DNA of 64,000 bases from Tenacibaculum holothuriorum (GTDB taxonomy: Bacteria > Bacteroidota > Bacteroidia > Flavobacteriales > Flavobacteriaceae): NCBI RefSeq assembly GCF_002120225.1, contig NZ_LAPZ01000007.1, positions 186,001 through 250,000 on the forward strand, in the 5' to 3' direction. Of the stretch, positions 1-8,009 are shown piece by piece. A program made the position numbers and the translations under genes. The notes under the pieces were generated by a model. That model was not told the origin of the DNA. It saw only the letters and a program-made list of their open reading frames with translations, and searched no databases. The first letter of the stretch is position 1; each line of letters starts with the position of its first letter.

Positions 1-535
1 TTCTTTACAATTAAGGTTGTTAGATAAATATTCTGATGAATTTGAAACTCAAAATTATTTAGATATATGCGATGAAGATATATCGGTTGGTTTATTGTCT
101 GAAGCAGGGGTTCCTGCAGTGGCAGATCCTGGAGCTAGTATTGTTAAGTTGGCACATCAAAAAGGAATACAAGTAGTACCATTGGTTGGGCCATCGTCTA
201 TCTTAATGGCAATGATGGCTTCTGGAATGAATGGACAAAATTTTGCATTTAACGGATATCTTCCTATTGATAAGTCAGACAGAAAAAAAGCAATAAAAGA
301 GCTTGAGAGACTTTCAAGAGAAAAGAATCAATCACAAATTTTTATTGAAACGCCGTATAGGAATGAAAAAATGTTAGACGATTTACGAGCTACTCTATCT
401 CAAGAAACAAGAATATGTGTTGCGTGTGATATTACGCTTCCTTCTGAATATATAAAAACATTGTCTGTAAAAGATTGGAAGAAAACAAAAACCGATTTAC
501 ATAAAAGACCTACCATATTTATTATTCATAAATAA
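1..535 (+). CDS. RsmI-like SAM-dependent methyltransferase (5' end cut off)
   Basis: The frame is open from base 2, so the gene enters from outside the window and its N-terminus is missing; the TTG at 17 is internal. The visible ~177 residues match the tetrapyrrole-methylase fold of RsmI-type enzymes: SEAGVPAVADPGA is the SAM-pocket loop, VPLVGPSSILMAMMASG the second signature, then FNGYLP and IETPYRN in the RsmI order. Known RsmI methylates the ribose of C1402 in 16S rRNA. Flavobacteriaceae usually carry a second RsmI paralogue whose target is not established, and from memory this copy resembles that one, so the substrate is left open. It ends at a strong terminator shared with the convergent gene. 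Confidence 0.85.
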   Translation, partial: SLQLRLLDKYSDEFETQNYLDICDEDISVGLLSEAGVPAVADPGASIVKLAHQKGIQVVPLVGPSSILMAMMASGMNGQNFAFNGYLPIDKSDRKKAIKELERLSREKNQSQIFIETPYRNEKMLDDLRATLSQETRICVACDITLPSEYIKTLSVKDWKKTKTDLHKRPTIFIIHK

Positions 536-536
536 A

Positions 537-566
537 AAAAAGCACCGAAATCTCGGTGCTTTTTTA
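537..566. terminator. Bidirectional intrinsic terminator
   Basis: Perfect 8-bp inverted repeat AGCACCGA (541-548) and TCGGTGCT (553-560) with a 4-base loop, flanked by A-run on the left and T-run on the right. It lies between two convergent genes and can serve both strands. Confidence 0.9.
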
Positions 567-581
567 ATAACATTAATTAAT

Positions 582-1187
582 CTAAACTACTGGTTTTTTG
601 TTTGCTTTGATGTTAGCAACATCATAACCAGCAAATTTTTTCATATAAGACTCTATAGAGGTTCCAAATGCGTCTTTAAATTTAAAACTACCATTTGATC
701 TTAAGTATTTTTTTACATTACCAGCACCGCTTAAGTGTGCTGCTGCCAAAATACCCGATTCAGTAATTTTAACACCATTAATGGTTTTCCCTACACTTCT
801 TCTAATGTCTTTTCTTAAAATCCATTTGTTAACCTTACAAAGCGCTATAAAGGCTTTTTCTTGTAACTCAGGATCTTTTAAAAAGTTTTGAGTGTTGTAA
901 ATCCTAAATCTCTTTAAAGTACTTTTGCCAAATTGGTACTTACCAAGATATCCTAGTTTGTTTACTATAGAGTACCTTCCTTGAGATTCTTTAAAAGCTA
1001 AAGCTTCTTTAAAACCAACAAAATCATTTTGTAAATAGGGGAAGTTTAATTTTGTGTTGTTTAAAACCGTTATAGGTTTAGCTTTTTTGTTTTCTTCACT
1101 TGGCGTTGTCGTAAAACTTGTCAATGTGATAAAACAAACGATTACAAAAATTAAATTTCTAATAACAATAATCTTTCTGTTTAGCAC
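582..1187 (-). CDS. Secreted lysozyme-fold (transglycosylase-like) protein
   Basis: 201 residues with an N-terminal hydrophobic segment (about 8-25) typical of a signal peptide or anchor. The middle contains FKESQGRY (Glu67) followed by GYLGKYQFGKSTL, the pattern of goose-lysozyme/SLT-like muramidases in which the Glu of E-S-x-G is catalytic, so a peptidoglycan lytic role in the periplasm is likely. Relatives in Flavobacteria are often named LysM peptidoglycan-binding protein, but I see no LysM repeat here. No ATG lies near the N-terminus; the start is a GTG at 1187-1185, only 2 bases after a TATCTTTG promoter element, so translation may begin at the very 5' end of the mRNA. Catalytic activity is inference. 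Confidence 0.7.
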   Translation of the reverse strand: MLNRKIIVIRNLIFVIVCFITLTSFTTTPSEENKKAKPITVLNNTKLNFPYLQNDFVGFKEALAFKESQGRYSIVNKLGYLGKYQFGKSTLKRFRIYNTQNFLKDPELQEKAFIALCKVNKWILRKDIRRSVGKTINGVKITESGILAAAHLSGAGNVKKYLRSNGSFKFKDAFGTSIESYMKKFAGYDVANIKANKKPVV

Positions 1188-1189
1188 TG

Positions 1190-1197
1190 CAAAGATA
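1190..1197 (-). promoter_or_regulatory. -7 promoter element of the lysozyme-like gene
   Basis: TATCTTTG on the minus strand matches the Bacteroidota -7 consensus TAnnTTTG exactly. No good -33 TTTG is seen at 19 bp. It sits 2 bases before the GTG start. Confidence 0.55.
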
Positions 1198-1289
1198 TAA
1201 TGTTTTTATGTTAAAAACCTAATTTACAAATGATTAGGGTGTTTTTCTTTTTGTTAATAAAGGAAAAAAACGTGTTTAAAATTGTAAGT

Positions 1290-1319
1290 TCATCAACTAT
1301 TTTTAGAAATAATTGATGA
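1290..1319 (-). terminator. Hairpin downstream of mltG, possible weak terminator
   Basis: A 13-bp stem (1290-1302 with 1307-1319, one G-T pair, 4-base loop) lies about 50 bases past the mltG stop. It has no clean T-run, so it may be an mRNA-end stabiliser rather than a true terminator. Confidence 0.35.
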
Positions 1320-1367
1320 TTTATTAATAAGAGGTTGAAATGATTGAGAATAAAATTTTGTTAAAAA

Positions 1368-2399
1368 TTATTTTCTAATTCCTCTTTGACTAATCCAACG
1401 TTGGTATTTTGCAGCGTTACGATTGTGCTGTGCTAATGAATGTGTAAACTCATGAAAACCAATATTATCAATGCTTGCGCACATAAAAAAGTAGTTATGT
1501 TTTTGAGGATTTAATACCGCATCAATTGCAGAAATATCGGGCATTGCAATTAGTGTAGGAGGTAATCCTCTATGTTTATAAGTATTGTATGGTGAATCTT
1601 TTGTTTCATCTATATATTTAAACAAAACACGTTTAATTACCATGTCTTTATTTTGTTGTTGTTTTGCATAAATGATAGTTGGATCAGCTTCTAAAGGCCA
1701 TTTGTTTCTTAATCTATTTAAATACAACCCTGCTACTGTAGGTCTTTCGTTTTTTTGAACAGTTTCTTTATGAACAATAGAGGCAAGGGTAATTACTTCT
1801 TGTGGAGTTAAGTTTTGTTTTTTTGCTTTTTCTATTCGAGAAGTATTCCAAAACTTTTTGTATTCTCTCAACATTTTGTCTCTAAACTTATCAGCAGAAG
1901 TATTCCAATAAAATTCATAACTATTCGGAATATACATACCTAAAGCAGAAGTTTCTGTGAAATTATTGTTCTTTAAAAAAACACTATTCTTCATTGATTG
2001 AATTAAAGAAGTTGAATCTGCTTCTATTTGCTGAGATATTCTTTTGGCTAACTTTTCTAAAGTGTCTTGATTGTTGAAAGAAACTTTTACAGTTTTTTGT
2101 TTTCCACTTCTGAATAGATTTACCAAATCGTTCATACTCATTCCTTTTTTAATTTGGAATTTTCCGCCTTTAGATTTTGTAAACTTCTTCTTTTGAGCTA
2201 CCCAATGAAAGTTATCAGGATTATTTACAAAAGGAGCAATGTTTTTTTGAATGGTTTCTAAATCAGAATTTGATTTGATAAAAACCGTAGCATCTTGTTT
2301 TACAGCCGAACCATAAATTTTTGAGTAAAAGCTGTAGCCGACAGTAATTAAAATTAATGCTATTGCACCTATAGCTCCGTATATAATCTTTTTGTTCAT
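1368..2399 (-). CDS. mltG: Endolytic murein transglycosylase MltG
   Basis: 343 residues, the normal MltG length. One N-terminal membrane helix (about 5-24) anchors it in the inner membrane with the enzyme in the periplasm. The YceG-family signature LASIVHKETVQKNE contains the catalytic Glu (Glu212), followed by VAGLYLNRL and PLEADPTIIYA, all conserved in the family. MltG cleaves nascent glycan strands next to the membrane and is thought to act as a terminase of peptidoglycan polymerisation. It is last in a dapF-GNAT-mltG operon; its ATG follows the acetyltransferase stop by one base, so co-translation is likely, and the pairing with dapF joins two peptidoglycan-related functions. Confidence 0.93.
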   Translation of the reverse strand: MNKKIIYGAIGAIALILITVGYSFYSKIYGSAVKQDATVFIKSNSDLETIQKNIAPFVNNPDNFHWVAQKKKFTKSKGGKFQIKKGMSMNDLVNLFRSGKQKTVKVSFNNQDTLEKLAKRISQQIEADSTSLIQSMKNSVFLKNNNFTETSALGMYIPNSYEFYWNTSADKFRDKMLREYKKFWNTSRIEKAKKQNLTPQEVITLASIVHKETVQKNERPTVAGLYLNRLRNKWPLEADPTIIYAKQQQNKDMVIKRVLFKYIDETKDSPYNTYKHRGLPPTLIAMPDISAIDAVLNPQKHNYFFMCASIDNIGFHEFTHSLAQHNRNAAKYQRWISQRGIRK

Positions 2400-2400
2400 T

Positions 2401-2931
2401 TTAAGGGGTGGGGTTTATGAGTTGAAAAAGAATTTCGTTTTTAAATCCGTTAATTGTTGAGTTCCAATCTTTTTTAATACCTACTTGTTCAAAATTTAAC
2501 TTTTTAAACAATTGAATACTATAAAAATTGTCTTCAGTAATATTTGCATACAATTGATGTAGTTGCAAATATGTAAAAGAATATTTAATTAATAAAGATA
2601 AAGCTTCTGAAGCATATCCATTATTTTGATAGTCGGGGTGAATTAAAATTCCAATTCCTGCACGTTTATGTCTTGGGTTGAAATCAAATATATCAATCAT
2701 TCCGATAGGAGAATTGTTAGAGTTCGATTCTATAACTAAACGAAGTTGTTTGGTTTCGTAAACATCTAAATGAGCAGTTTCTAAGTATAGTTTTAACGTG
2801 TATTTAGAAAAAGGTTGTTGTGTATGGCTAACCTCCCAAAAGTTTTCATTGTTTTCAATTTGAAAAAGAAAATCTAAATCTTCAGGCTCTAAAGCACGTA
2901 AATTGATATGGTTACCTTTTAATGTTTGCAT
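2401..2931 (-). CDS. GNAT family N-acetyltransferase (RimJ/RimL-like)
   Basis: 176 residues with the GNAT fold of the RimJ/RimL (Acetyltransf_3) type: N-terminal LKGNHINLRALEPEDLDFLF, the acetyl-CoA loop region HKRAGIGILIHPDYQNNGYASEAL split over about 88-110 with the R/Q-x-x-G-x-G/A pyrophosphate-binding turn, and NxxSIQLFKKLNFEQVG near the C-terminus. Members acetylate protein N-termini or small amines; the substrate cannot be read from sequence. Its ATG overlaps the dapF TAA by one base (TAATG-like junction) and its own stop is one base before mltG, so it is the middle gene of a tight operon. Confidence 0.88.
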   Translation of the reverse strand: MQTLKGNHINLRALEPEDLDFLFQIENNENFWEVSHTQQPFSKYTLKLYLETAHLDVYETKQLRLVIESNSNNSPIGMIDIFDFNPRHKRAGIGILIHPDYQNNGYASEALSLLIKYSFTYLQLHQLYANITEDNFYSIQLFKKLNFEQVGIKKDWNSTINGFKNEILFQLINPTP

Positions 2932-3707
2932 TAAATTTCTATTTCTCCTTTAAAAACAAAAGTTGCAGGACCTTTTAAAAATACGTTTTTATAAACGCTT
3001 CCTTCTTTAGAAAAAGAAACTTCTAATGTACCTCCTTTAACAGGTAGAGTAATGTTATTGCTATCTGTTTTTTTTGTTTCATACATAGCAATAGCAACAG
3101 CGGTAACTCCAGTACCACAAGCAAGAGTTTCATCTTCTACACCTCGTTCGTATGTTCTTACTTTAAAAGTATTTTCGCTTACTTGTTCAACAAAATTAAC
3201 ATTGCTTCCTTTGGTTCCATAAACATCATTTCTAATTTTTTTTCCTTCAGAAAAAACAGGAAAATTATTCAAATCTTCGACCAGTTGAACATGATGTGGA
3301 GATCCTGTATTGGTAAAAACATAGTTACTATGAATTTCAACAGAATTTACATTTATCATTTGTAAAGAAACTTCGTTGCCTATTATTGAAGCGTGATGTA
3401 AGCCATCAATAGCATTAAAAGTAGTGTTCTTTTCAAATAAACCTAAAGAATGAGCAAAAGCTACAATACAGCGTCCGCCATTACCACACATTGAACTTTC
3501 GTTACCATCGGCATTGTAATATACCATTTTAAAATCGGTAACATTATCTTCTTCTAAAAGAATAAATCCATCTGCACCAATACCAAAATAACGATTACAG
3601 AGTTTGTTAATTAATTCGGTATTGTTTTTTGGAAAGGTTTTTGCTCTATTATCAACTATAATAAAATCATTTCCTGTTCCTTGGTATTTGTAAAAGCTCA
3701 AATTCAT
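2931..3707 (-). CDS. dapF: Diaminopimelate epimerase
   Basis: 258 residues. Interconverts LL- and meso-diaminopimelate, the step before meso-DAP is used for lysine and peptidoglycan; cytosolic. Both catalytic cysteines are present: Cys74 in MCGNGGRC and Cys197 in TLACGTGVTAVA. The N-terminal YQGTGNDFIIVDN and the NADG repeat are also canonical. First gene of an operon with the GNAT protein and mltG. A TAACTTTG promoter element ends only 5 bases before the ATG, implying a leaderless or nearly leaderless mRNA. The gene diverges from htrA. Confidence 0.97.
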   Translation of the reverse strand: MNLSFYKYQGTGNDFIIVDNRAKTFPKNNTELINKLCNRYFGIGADGFILLEEDNVTDFKMVYYNADGNESSMCGNGGRCIVAFAHSLGLFEKNTTFNAIDGLHHASIIGNEVSLQMINVNSVEIHSNYVFTNTGSPHHVQLVEDLNNFPVFSEGKKIRNDVYGTKGSNVNFVEQVSENTFKVRTYERGVEDETLACGTGVTAVAIAMYETKKTDSNNITLPVKGGTLEVSFSKEGSVYKNVFLKGPATFVFKGEIEI

Positions 3708-3712
3708 AAGGG

Positions 3713-3720
3713 CAAAGTTA
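3713..3720 (-). promoter_or_regulatory. -7 promoter element of dapF
   Basis: TAACTTTG on the minus strand fits TAnnTTTG exactly and ends 5 bases before the dapF ATG. No TTTG lies 19 bp upstream. Confidence 0.55.
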
Positions 3721-3809
3721 AGAATTTAATGTGGTAAATATGACTGTTAAATAGGGGTTAAAATCTGTTAAATGGAAGTTAAACAGAATTCTTTGAAATG
3801 TTAAAATTG

Positions 3810-3817
3810 TATATTTG
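3810..3817 (+). promoter_or_regulatory. -7 promoter element of htrA
   Basis: TATATTTG matches TAnnTTTG. It ends 16 bases before the ATG at 3834. A TTTG at 3792-3795 is only 14 bp upstream, shorter than usual. Confidence 0.55.
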
Positions 3818-3833
3818 AACTACTAAATTATTG

Positions 3834-5222
3834 ATGAATATGAAGAAAATATTTGGATTATTAAGTATAGCTATTTTAGGAGGTGTTTTTACACTTGGAG
3901 GATATAAAATGTTGATTGAAAAACCAGTGGTAGTAGAAACTACAAGTCAACCAACATTACAAACAGTTAAGGCAAATTATTCACCTGCTATGGTGAGTAA
4001 CACAGAAGCGTTACCAACTAATTTTACAGAAGCAGCAGAGAAAACTGTAAATGCTGTAGTGCACGTAAAAAATACAGCAGTTCGTACTCAGCAAGACCCG
4101 TATAGTTTCTTTTTTGGAGGAAACGGTACGCGTGAAAGAAAACAAGTTGGTACAGGAAGTGGAGTAATTATTTCACCAGATGGTTACATAGTTACCAATA
4201 ACCACGTGATTAAAGATGCAGTAGATATTGAAATTACTTTAAATAATAGAAAAAAGGTTAAAGCAGAATTAATCGGTGCTGATGAAAGTAATGATATTGC
4301 GTTACTAAAAATAGATGTAGATGGAGCTTTACCAAATTTACCTTTTGGTAACTCTGATAATGCTAAAATAGGTGAGTGGGTATTAGCTGTTGGAAACCCA
4401 TACAACTTAACATCAACTGTAACTGCAGGAATTGTAAGTGCTAAAGGACGAGATTTAGAAGGAAATGGAACCAATATCGATTCATTTATTCAAACAGATG
4501 CAGCTGTAAATCCAGGGAATAGTGGAGGAGCATTAGTAAATACAAGAGGTGAGTTAATAGGAATTAACACAGCAATATCTTCAAGAACAGGTTCTTTTAT
4601 AGGATATTCATTTGCAGTACCATCTAATATTGCTAAAAAAATTATTGATGACTTATTAGAATATGGTTCTGTACAAGAAGCTTTAATAGGTTTTGTGCCA
4701 GAGTTAAAAAATCAAGATGAAATTAAAGGTGTAAAAATCGCATCGATAGATTCTGAAAGTGGAGCATCTAAAGCAGGTTTAAGAGAAGGAGATATTATAA
4801 CAGGAGTTAATAATGTTGAAATTAGAAAATTTTCAGACTTAAAAGGACAGTTAAAAGCTAAAAGACCAGGAGAGTTAATTGATGTAACAATCGATAGAGA
4901 TGGTGAAGAGATGATAAAAACCGTAGCTCTTACAAAAAGAGTTGTTTTACCAATTAGTTCGAGATTAAATACTGAATTTGAAGATTTAAATTCAAAAGAT
5001 AAAAAGAAGTTTAATATTACTGGAGGAGCAAAGATCAAAAGGACTGCAAACCCAATATTTAAAGAATTTGAAGTAGGAGAAGGTTATATTTTAACAAAAG
5101 TAAATGGGCAAAAGGTTAATTCAGCGGCAGAAGCAGTACAGGTATTGGATAACAACTATAATAAAAGACTTATATTAGAAATGATTAGTCCATCAGGTCA
5201 ATTAGAAAGATTTAGATACTAG
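3834..5222 (+). CDS. htrA: Periplasmic Do-family serine protease (HtrA/DegQ type)
   Basis: About 462 residues. Start taken at the ATG at 3834; another ATG at 3840 is equally possible, and the TTG at 3831 less likely. A hydrophobic N-terminal helix (about 5-22) exports it. The trypsin-like domain holds the full triad, numbered from the 3834 ATG: His124 in TNNHVIKD, Asp154 in NDIALLK, Ser230 in NPGNSGGAL. One PDZ domain follows (about 275-360, with GLREGDIITGVNN) and a second, more divergent PDZ-like region fills the C-terminus. Such proteins degrade or refold misfolded envelope proteins. Monocistronic, bounded by a promoter and a near-perfect terminator. Confidence 0.95.
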   Translation: MNMKKIFGLLSIAILGGVFTLGGYKMLIEKPVVVETTSQPTLQTVKANYSPAMVSNTEALPTNFTEAAEKTVNAVVHVKNTAVRTQQDPYSFFFGGNGTRERKQVGTGSGVIISPDGYIVTNNHVIKDAVDIEITLNNRKKVKAELIGADESNDIALLKIDVDGALPNLPFGNSDNAKIGEWVLAVGNPYNLTSTVTAGIVSAKGRDLEGNGTNIDSFIQTDAAVNPGNSGGALVNTRGELIGINTAISSRTGSFIGYSFAVPSNIAKKIIDDLLEYGSVQEALIGFVPELKNQDEIKGVKIASIDSESGASKAGLREGDIITGVNNVEIRKFSDLKGQLKAKRPGELIDVTIDRDGEEMIKTVALTKRVVLPISSRLNTEFEDLNSKDKKKFNITGGAKIKRTANPIFKEFEVGEGYILTKVNGQKVNSAAEAVQVLDNNYNKRLILEMISPSGQLERFRY

Positions 5223-5247
5223 AATAGTTTACATATGTTAGTTATAG

Positions 5248-5280
5248 AAAATCTCATCAAATTTTGATGAGATTTTTCTT
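5248..5280 (+). terminator. Intrinsic terminator of htrA
   Basis: Almost perfect 25-base palindrome (arms 5250-5261 and 5263-5274, AATCTCATCAAA type) followed by a T-run, placed 26 bases after the htrA stop. Confidence 0.88.
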
Positions 5281-5313
5281 TTACAAATCATTTACGAAAT
5301 CGTTTGAAATAAC

Positions 5314-5321
5314 TACTTTTG
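5314..5321 (+). promoter_or_regulatory. -7 promoter element of gap
   Basis: TACTTTTG fits TAnnTTTG; a TTTA (not TTTG) lies 19 bp upstream at 5291-5294. The leader to the ATG is about 30 bases. Confidence 0.5.
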
Positions 5322-5356
5322 CACCAAAATTTTAAAATTTTAGTTAACACACAACT

Positions 5357-6799
5357 ATGTCAACAATAACAAATTACGAAAAAGAAGTAGTTAATCAAGC
5401 TCAAATAAGAAGAGCAACTACAGAGTTTATTAATATCGTGAACGATTTATGGTACGATAAATCAATCGAATTAGTATTGTTTAGAAATCAACTTGTAGAT
5501 AAAAGAGCAAGTGAAGTTTTAAACTTAATAAATTATGCAGGTGAGTTTGTTGCAAAACCTATTTCTATTCAAGATGCTTTAGAAATTGCAAGAGCAATTC
5601 AGTCTATTGATTTACCAGCTTCTAAATTAGACATTGGTAAGTTAGCTTACGAATGCCATTTAAATGAAGATTCTTGTGGTGATAAAGTTGAGTTTGTAAA
5701 AAATCAATTAAAAGATGCTACTGAAGCTACCAACTTTGAACCTAAAGATGTGGTATTATACGGTTTTGGTCGTATTGGTCGTTTATTAGCTCGTGAGTTA
5801 AGTAGTAAAATGGGTAAAGGTTCTCAATTACGTTTAAGAGCTGTTGTTACTCGTGGTAAAATAGATAAAGATGTTTTAGAAAAAAGAGCTTCTTTATTAA
5901 GTATCGATTCTGTTCATGGAGATTTCTTAGGAACAGTTCAAGTAGATGAAGAAAATAACGCGTTAATTATTAACGGAACAACAGTATATATGATTTCTGC
6001 TGCGCAACCAGAAGATATCGATTATACTAAATACGGAATTAACGATGCGTTAATTATAGATAATACAGGAGCGTTTAGGGATAAAGAAGCATTAAGTCGT
6101 CACTTAGTTCCAAACGGATCAAGTAAAGTATTATTAACTGCACCAGGAAAAGGAATTCCTAATATTGTACATGGAGTAAATCATTTAGAGAATAACCCAG
6201 ATAATATCGATATTTTCTCTGCTGCATCTTGTACAACCAATGCAATTACTCCTGTATTAAAAGTTTTAGAAGATAACTTCGGAATTAAGAAAGGACACTT
6301 AGAAACAATTCATGCATATACAAACGATCAGAATTTAGTTGATAATATGCATAAAAAATACCGTAGAGGTAGAGCTGCTGCATTAAACATGGTAATTACT
6401 GAAACAGGAGCAGGAAAAGCAGTTTCAAAAGCATTACCAGCTTTAGAAGGTAAATTAACCTCTAGTGCTATTCGTGTACCAGTACCAAATGGTTCTTTAG
6501 CAATCTTAAATTTACAGTTACATAAAGATGCTACTGTAGAATCTATCAATGCAATTATGAAAAAATATGCATTAGAAGGAGACTTAGTAGAGCAAATTCA
6601 ATATTCATTAAGTAATGAATTAGTTTCTTCTGATATTGTAGGTACAACTGCACCTTCAATCTTTGATAGTAAAGCTACAATTGCCGACGGAAATACAATT
6701 GTAATTTATGTATGGTATGATAATGAATACGGGTATTCTCACCAAGTAATGCGTTTAGCAAAACATATTGCTAAAGTTCGTCGTTATACGTATTATTAA
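5357..6799 (+). CDS. gap: Glyceraldehyde-3-phosphate dehydrogenase, long form with N-terminal extension
   Basis: 480 residues versus about 335 for classical GAPDH. Residues 1-130 are an extra helical N-terminal region; the NAD(P)-binding site starts at YGFGRIGR (135-142) and the catalytic Cys292 sits in SAASCTTNAITPVL, with the His of the ETIHAYTNDQN motif following. The enzyme interconverts glyceraldehyde 3-phosphate and 1,3-bisphosphoglycerate. This long form is common in Bacteroidota, which often also carry a short GapA, and whether it runs in glycolysis or gluconeogenesis is not decidable here. Codon use is that of a highly expressed gene, and it has its own promoter and strong terminator. 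Confidence 0.95.
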   Translation: MSTITNYEKEVVNQAQIRRATTEFINIVNDLWYDKSIELVLFRNQLVDKRASEVLNLINYAGEFVAKPISIQDALEIARAIQSIDLPASKLDIGKLAYECHLNEDSCGDKVEFVKNQLKDATEATNFEPKDVVLYGFGRIGRLLARELSSKMGKGSQLRLRAVVTRGKIDKDVLEKRASLLSIDSVHGDFLGTVQVDEENNALIINGTTVYMISAAQPEDIDYTKYGINDALIIDNTGAFRDKEALSRHLVPNGSSKVLLTAPGKGIPNIVHGVNHLENNPDNIDIFSAASCTTNAITPVLKVLEDNFGIKKGHLETIHAYTNDQNLVDNMHKKYRRGRAAALNMVITETGAGKAVSKALPALEGKLTSSAIRVPVPNGSLAILNLQLHKDATVESINAIMKKYALEGDLVEQIQYSLSNELVSSDIVGTTAPSIFDSKATIADGNTIVIYVWYDNEYGYSHQVMRLAKHIAKVRRYTYY

Positions 6800-6824
6800 C
6801 ATAGGTTAAGAAATTAATACAATT

Positions 6825-6858
6825 AAAGCCGAAACATTTGAATGTTTCGGCTTTTTTG
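6825..6858 (+). terminator. Intrinsic terminator of gap
   Basis: 14-bp inverted repeat (6825-6838 with 6841-6854, core GCCGAAACATT) and a T-run. The loop contains the TTTG that serves as the -33 box of the next gene. Confidence 0.9.
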
Positions 6859-6867
6859 CTATTTTTG
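6837..6867 (+). promoter_or_regulatory. Full consensus promoter of the 6897 gene, nested in the gap terminator
   Basis: TTTG at 6837-6840, exactly 19 bp, then TATTTTTG at 6860-6867: a perfect Bacteroidota sigma-A-type promoter. Its upstream half lies inside the gap terminator hairpin. Confidence 0.7.
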
Positions 6868-6896
6868 ATTCGTAAACCCCTAAACACCCCCTAATT

Positions 6897-7289
6897 ATGA
6901 AAAAAGTACTTACACTTTTTGTGAAGGTATTTTCTATCTTCTCGTTATTATTAATCTCAACAGTAACTTACGCACAAGAAATTAATGAAGTAGATTTTCT
7001 TACTTCTGGTAAATGGTTTTTAGAGTCTGTTCAAATTGGTGAAGAAACCCAAGAATTTTCTAAAGGAAATAGTTGGATGGTTTTTCATGCAGATGGAAAG
7101 TATGAAATTATGATGAGCGAAAATGAGCAAAAAGGAAATTGGAAATTCGATGAAAATGAAAAGGCAATTCAATTTCAAGATAGCGAAAATTTAGCTGCAG
7201 GTTTTAAAATTAAAACCTTAAACAAAAAGCAATTATTAGTTGTGGCTTCAGAAGGAGATTTAGCCTACACAATGAAGCTTACAAAATAA
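6897..7289 (+). CDS. Small secreted lipocalin-like protein
   Basis: 130 residues. A clear signal peptide (1-26, ending TVTYAQ) predicts export to the periplasm. The mature part reads as short beta strands with the pattern GKWFLESVQIGEE, MVFHADGKYEIMMSENEQKGNWKFDE, typical of the lipocalin-like small beta-barrel proteins that are frequent in Flavobacteria; the second motif here is split over about 57-83. No catalytic residues are evident and no function can be assigned. It stands alone between two hairpin terminators with its own consensus promoter, so it is an independently expressed unit. Confidence 0.75.
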   Translation: MKKVLTLFVKVFSIFSLLLISTVTYAQEINEVDFLTSGKWFLESVQIGEETQEFSKGNSWMVFHADGKYEIMMSENEQKGNWKFDENEKAIQFQDSENLAAGFKIKTLNKKQLLVVASEGDLAYTMKLTK

Positions 7290-7312
7290 TTTGTTACAAC
7301 ATATTAAAATTT

Positions 7313-7341
7313 AAACCGAAGTTTTTACTTCGGTTTTTTTT
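7313..7341 (+). terminator. Intrinsic terminator
   Basis: 10-bp perfect stem AAACCGAAGT (7313-7322) / ACTTCGGTTT (7327-7336), TTTT loop, T-run. Ends the lipocalin-like gene. Confidence 0.9.
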
Positions 7342-7426
7342 GTTGAAAAGTGTTTTGTTGAGACCATATTTAACTAAAGCTTTTTATTAAATTAGCAGAT
7401 ATTATAATACTTCTTAAAACAAACAA

Positions 7427-8008
7427 ATGAAATCTTTACTAACCTTTATACTATCATTCGTTATTATGTCAACTGTAAATTCACAAAACAAACTTCCATA
7501 TTATGAAATTCCCGAAGCGCCAAAAGAGTATACTGCAGGTACAGTTGCTAGTAGAATGGTTGACGGATTAGGTTTTAGATATTATTGGGCTACCGAAGGC
7601 TTAACAGAAAAAGACTTACAATTTAAACCAAGTGAAAAAGGAAGATCAACTTTCGATACCGTAGATCATATTTTAGTATTATCGATAATGACATTAAGTG
7701 CAGTGGAAGGAATTGAAATGAGTTTTCCAGATGAAGGATCATTAACATTTGCTGAAATGAGAAAATTAACGTTAGAAAATTTTAAAAAGACAAGTGATAT
7801 TCTTAGAAAATCAAATGATTTATCTAAGTATGTAATGAAAATTAAGAGAAGAAATGGTGAGGTAGCAGAATATCCTTTTTGGAATCAACTTAACGGACCA
7901 ATTGCAGATGCAATTTGGCATTGTGGACAGTTAGTCTCTTTTCGTCGTTCAGCAGGAAATCCATTACCTAAAGGACCAAGCTTTTTAACAGGTAAAGTAA
8001 GAAGGTAA
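7427..8008 (+). CDS. Exported DinB-family protein
   Basis: 193 residues with a signal peptide (about 1-19, ending TVNSQ). The rest is a four-helix DinB/YfiT-like bundle: LGFRYYWATEGLTEKDLQF at the first helix and metal-type His residues in TFDTVDHILVLS and IWHCGQLVSFRR. DinB-fold proteins include metal-dependent thiol transferases such as bacillithiol S-transferases, but most exported flavobacterial members have no known reaction. Its stop is one base before the next ATG, so it is co-transcribed with the following lipoprotein gene. No exact TAnnTTTG promoter was found upstream. Confidence 0.8.
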   Translation: MKSLLTFILSFVIMSTVNSQNKLPYYEIPEAPKEYTAGTVASRMVDGLGFRYYWATEGLTEKDLQFKPSEKGRSTFDTVDHILVLSIMTLSAVEGIEMSFPDEGSLTFAEMRKLTLENFKKTSDILRKSNDLSKYVMKIKRRNGEVAEYPFWNQLNGPIADAIWHCGQLVSFRRSAGNPLPKGPSFLTGKVRR

Positions 8009-8009
8009 G

